A stretch of DNA of 64,000 nucleotides from Anaerolineales bacterium (GTDB lineage: Bacteria > Chloroflexota > Anaerolineae > Anaerolineales > Villigracilaceae). Location: positions 273,611 to 337,610 of the forward strand of contig JACKAW010000005.1 in assembly GCA_020634885.1 (NCBI GenBank). Direction: 5' to 3'. A program made the position numbers and the translations under genes. Shown here one piece after another: positions 61,761-64,000 of the stretch. Every line of letters begins with the position of its first letter. Within the stretch, counting starts at the first letter, position 1. Under the pieces are notes generated by a model that was given only the letters and a program-made list of their open reading frames with translations, had not been told where the DNA came from and searched no databases.

Positions 61761-64000
61761 ATGCACAATTGGTTAAGACGGGTCTTTAGCCCGCCCATTT
61801 TTGGAAACGATTCAGAAACACGAACAGCCAGAACATTAAACAATGTCATCTGGGTTTCGCTGGTGGGGGTTCTTTTTATTTCTCTTTCTCATATTGTTGC
61901 TGATAACGGGCTCTCCGGCTCCGCGCGTTTTACTTTACCCGGCATTCTTATCATCCTGATCTTCAGCCTCGTTTTGCTGCGAAATGGATTTGTTCGAGCA
62001 GCCGGGTTGATCGTCATTACGGGGATATGGGTGACGCTGACCTACGAAATATACAGCGCCAATGGATTAAGAGATGTCTCTATTTTGGCGTACTTCATTC
62101 TGGCGTTACTTTCAACCTTGTTCATGGGCTGGAAGATCGGAGTCGTCGTTGGCGTTCTCTGTCTGACTGTGATCTGGCATCTGACCTACCTTGAACTTTC
62201 AGGCTTGAAAATCTTTTCAATAGCAAGCCCCGTGAATTACGCCAGAGACCTGACCGCCATTTTCATTATCTCCGTCAGTGTTTTTTATTTGATCGTTCAA
62301 CGGCTTAACCAGACCCTTTTAGAATCCAGGCTCGAACTGCGCGAACGCCTGCGTGCAGATGACAAAATGAACACGCAAGCACAATACCTCGCCGCGCTTC
62401 ACGACACCGCCCTGGGGTTAATCAACCGACTGGAACTTTCCCCCCTCCTTGAGTTGATTCTGAGCCGCGCCAGTGAATTGTTGGATACCCCGCATGTAGG
62501 TATTGATCTCATCTCTCTGGAAGATAACGTATTGATCCAGGAATATGGGATCGGCGTTTTCGCAAATTGGAATGGGGAATTTACCTCAAAAGGAGTAGGG
62601 GTTACAGGCAAAGTATGGGATCAGGGAAAAACGCTCCTCGTACAAGATTATGATTATTACCCCACCCCAGACCCCAAGGTATTAAACTATCGATTGGGCT
62701 CTGTGATGGGAACGCCGCTGCGCTCGCAAGAAAACGTGATCGGAACGTTACTGGTTGCCCATACCGATAAAACAAAAACCTTTACGCCTGAACAGGCTGC
62801 CCTGCTTGAACGGTTTGCAGCCCTGGCATCGGTAGCCATTGATAACGCCCGTCTCTATGAAAAAGCCCAAACAGAGATCATTGAGCGGAAGATCATCGAA
62901 CAGGAACTACGCTCCAGTGAGAGCCGTTTTAGAAAAGTATTTGAAAACAACAAGATCGCCATTGTTATCGTAACGCTGGATAAAGGCGTCTTTTTAGAGG
63001 CAAACGAAGCGTTCTGGAAACTTTCCCAGCTAATGCCTGAAAAGGCGCTTGGACGACCCGTTACAGATTTCAGCCTTTGGGCTGACCCGACGGAACGTGA
63101 AGTATTTATCCGCAACCTTTTGGAGAAAGGTTCTCTTCAAGATGTAGAGGTTGATTTTCCAGGAGATGCGGAAGGGATACAAACTGCACTTGGGTATTAT
63201 GAGATCATCAACGTTCGTGACCTGCAATGTATTTTGTGCATGTTCTACGATATTACCGAACAAAAGCAGGCACAAAACGCACTAAAAAATGCCGAATCCC
63301 GCACCCGCGCCATTATTGCCTCCATCCCCGACCTGATCTTTGAAGTATCGAACAACGGCATCTTTTTGGATTTTCTCGCGTCGAGTGAATTGGTTCCGAT
63401 CATGCAGCCCCATGAATTTATTGGTAGAAACATGTACGACCTATTTCCCCCGCAAATTGCTGGTCAAGCCATGTTCGCAATTGAACGTGCCATTGGCACA
63501 AGTCAGGCTCAAGCATTTGAATACGGCTTGCCCCCGGAAGAAGAGATCCAATTTTTTGAGGCGCGGGTGACACCGGTCACAGACAAGACCGCCATCGTCA
63601 TGATCCGCGATATTAGCCAGCGCAAATGGGTGGAAACCGAACGTGAGAAGTTGATCCAGGAATTGGAAGAAAAGAATGCCGAATCTGAGGCGCTGCGAGA
63701 TGGTCTCTCCATCATCGTCGAAACTCTGGATGAGACTAGGACCGTATCCCTGATCCTTGAACAACTCGAAAAAGTAATCCCTTACGATAGCGCATCTGTC
63801 CAACTCCTAAATGAAGATATATTGGAGATCGTCAGTGTACGCGGATTCCAATTGCCCGAAAATCACATTGGTCTCAAATTTAGAATAAACGAAAGTGAAC
63901 CTTCGTATCCCTTGTTGATGGGAACCGTGCCATATATCCTTGAAGATAATGTGCAAAAATCACTGATCGCTTTTCAAAATGATACAAAAGATAAGAACAT
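61761..64000 (+). CDS. Membrane sensor protein with GAF-PAS-PAS-GAF, C-terminus beyond window
   Basis: At least 746 residues, open to the right edge. Residues ~27-180 form about six membrane helices (VSLVGVLFISLSHIVADNG and VIWHLTYLELSG regions). A GAF domain covers ~215-375 (HDTALGLINRLELSPLLELI), then two PAS domains (~385-505, SESRFRKVFENNKIAIVIV; ~515-635, SRTRAIIASIPDLIFEVS) separated by coiled coil, and a second GAF begins near 665. The output module (probably histidine kinase or GGDEF) is outside the window. ATG 61761 is the first workable start; ATG 61757 soon hits a stop. Confidence 0.85.
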   Translation, partial: MHNWLRRVFSPPIFGNDSETRTARTLNNVIWVSLVGVLFISLSHIVADNGLSGSARFTLPGILIILIFSLVLLRNGFVRAAGLIVITGIWVTLTYEIYSANGLRDVSILAYFILALLSTLFMGWKIGVVVGVLCLTVIWHLTYLELSGLKIFSIASPVNYARDLTAIFIISVSVFYLIVQRLNQTLLESRLELRERLRADDKMNTQAQYLAALHDTALGLINRLELSPLLELILSRASELLDTPHVGIDLISLEDNVLIQEYGIGVFANWNGEFTSKGVGVTGKVWDQGKTLLVQDYDYYPTPDPKVLNYRLGSVMGTPLRSQENVIGTLLVAHTDKTKTFTPEQAALLERFAALASVAIDNARLYEKAQTEIIERKIIEQELRSSESRFRKVFENNKIAIVIVTLDKGVFLEANEAFWKLSQLMPEKALGRPVTDFSLWADPTEREVFIRNLLEKGSLQDVEVDFPGDAEGIQTALGYYEIINVRDLQCILCMFYDITEQKQAQNALKNAESRTRAIIASIPDLIFEVSNNGIFLDFLASSELVPIMQPHEFIGRNMYDLFPPQIAGQAMFAIERAIGTSQAQAFEYGLPPEEEIQFFEARVTPVTDKTAIVMIRDISQRKWVETEREKLIQELEEKNAESEALRDGLSIIVETLDETRTVSLILEQLEKVIPYDSASVQLLNEDILEIVSVRGFQLPENHIGLKFRINESEPSYPLLMGTVPYILEDNVQKSLIAFQNDTKDKN

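Overview
The window is a 64 kb stretch of a bacterial chromosome that most resembles Chloroflexota, class Anaerolineae. This rests on family content, not a search: many proline/threonine-rich lipoproteins with NBR1-Ig, SH3-like or SIMPL domains, ArsR/DUF2087 regulators, YitT and MarC membrane proteins, an ACT-malic enzyme, lysine 2,3-aminomutase, a NurA-HerA module, and dense small palindromic and heptameric repeats. No tRNA, rRNA, CRISPR array, intact transposase or prophage was seen. Both ends cut genes: UDP-glucose dehydrogenase on the left and a large PAS/GAF sensor on the right.

Layout. 0-12.5 kb holds glycosyltransferases, response regulators, an aminotransferase behind a structured attenuator leader, an ArsR/GIY-YIG/ArsR operon with its own promoter and palindromic operator, and a flippase-like/FAD oxidoreductase/phosphodiesterase run. 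12.5-23 kb holds a diguanylate cyclase, malic enzyme, a moaA-HAD pair, a GT2, lipoproteins and a DinB/PPOX/HD/M1 peptidase operon. 23-33 kb has pheS-pheT behind a T-box, two NBR1-Ig lipoproteins, kamA diverging from an agmatinase-like gene, a methyltransferase and a GNAT protein. 33.7-35.4 kb is an OleC-like acyl ligase interrupted by repeats.

35.4-43.9 kb is a LacI-controlled, self-contained hexitol PTS: EIIC, EIIB, EIIA, a fused HPr-EI, an unusual 577-residue MDR dehydrogenase, a small unknown protein and a PfkB kinase. Its promoter carries a perfect cre-type operator and the regulator gene carries a second. The inferred route is PTS uptake, oxidation of the polyol phosphate to a ketose phosphate, then a second phosphorylation. 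44-49.8 kb is a second plus-strand cluster: OleD-like reductase, metallo-beta-lactamase hydrolase, lipoprotein, GNAT-like protein, ketoacyl synthase III and ATP-grasp enzyme. With the ligase at 33.7 kb it looks like a split beta-hydroxy-acid/olefin or lipid-tailoring pathway.

49.8-59.2 kb is an accessory, defence-like island: a PIN/Phd pair, HicAB, five copies of one terminator-like hairpin, a TspO protein, a DpnI-family endonuclease operon with a 104-bp fragment of a second dpnI-like gene nearby, a DUF3800 protein, and a NurA / HAS-barrel / GxxExxY / HerA operon in which GxxExxY sits between related palindromic repeats. 59.2-64 kb returns to housekeeping: a SIMPL lipoprotein, the two-subunit class I fumarase and the start of a membrane-bound sensor.

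Recurring themes are promoters whose -10 box lies 6-8 nt before the start codon (probable leaderless mRNAs) and repeats that run into, or supply stop codons of, protein-coding genes.
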